This document shows, in pieces, positions 13,943 through 14,057 of a stretch of 14,057 nt of DNA; positions within the stretch are counted from its first letter, which is position 1, and each line of letters starts with the position of its first letter. Source of the DNA: an uncultured Chlorobiota bacterium (lineage in GTDB: Bacteria; Bacteroidota; Bacteroidia; Bacteroidales; JAADGE01); NCBI GenBank assembly GCA_947311125.1, contig CAMZKI010000273.1, forward strand, positions 1 to 14,057. Direction: 5' to 3'. Both the position numbers and the translations under genes were made by a program. The notes beneath the pieces are model-generated. The model saw nothing but the letters and a program-made list of their open reading frames with translations, was not told the origin of the DNA and searched no databases.

Positions 13943-14057
13943 ATTTTATATTCATTTTAGCATATCACAGATTATTTCTGACACTATTTACTGTATATTA
14001 TAAATTTTGATTGATCAAATATCAATACATACTTCAGTAAGAGTATTTAATGATTTA

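Noticed and set aside
13764..14003. Plus-strand 79-codon frame near the right edge
   Set aside because: It runs through poly-T tracts (Phe runs) and is antisense to the better-supported broken frame before thyA.
14005..14030. TTGATCAA palindrome with nearby TTGAT/ATCAA copies at the right edge, considered as an operator
   Set aside because: Short AT-rich palindromes are expected by chance in this sequence and no promoter or gene start is tied to it.

Overview
The window looks like chromosomal DNA of a low-GC member of the Bacteroidota. The evidence is: several short lipoprotein signal peptides; an outer-membrane barrel with a CarboxypepD_reg-like N-terminus; GIN/DUF2807 beta-helix proteins; a DUF4294 protein; and an excellent Bacteroidota-type promoter (TTG-N19-TAnnTTTG) ahead of the main operon. 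Most starts lack a Shine-Dalgarno sequence, which also fits. I see no tRNA, rRNA, CRISPR array, insertion sequence or phage gene. The genus cannot be told from this sequence.

Layout. 1-918 (-): 3'-truncated, membrane-anchored SGNH-like protein of the type that partners MBOAT O-acyltransferases. 1091-2086 (-): secreted lipoprotein of a conserved but uncharacterised type. 2389-8175 (+): six tightly packed genes encoding a YtrB-like ABC ATPase, its permease, a YtrA-type GntR repressor, a membrane-anchored beta-helix protein, an outer-membrane barrel protein and a GIN-domain lipoprotein. They are read from a strong promoter that overlaps a likely GntR operator, and they end at a 13-bp-stem terminator. 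8246-9121 (-): fabD. 9263-9883 (+): DUF4294 protein. 9912-11160 (-): TlpA-like thioredoxin-fold protein followed by a secreted protein of unknown function. 11412-12293 (+): lipoprotein with calcium-loop-like motifs. 12329-13630 (-): thyA-folA, 3 nt apart. 13636-13942 (-): a broken reading frame 5 nt upstream of thyA, disrupted at a low-complexity stretch that includes A12.

How the genes fit together. The six-gene operon is the most interesting unit. It places an inner-membrane ABC exporter and its own repressor with an inner-membrane-anchored beta-helix protein, an outer-membrane barrel and a probable outer-membrane lipoprotein. This suggests a self-regulated, envelope-spanning system that responds to envelope stress or an envelope-active compound; that role is inference. 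ThyA and FolA form a functional pair: ThyA oxidises methylene-tetrahydrofolate to dihydrofolate while making dTMP, and FolA reduces the dihydrofolate again. FabD supplies malonyl-ACP for fatty acid synthesis. The remaining genes encode mostly secreted proteins with no certain function.
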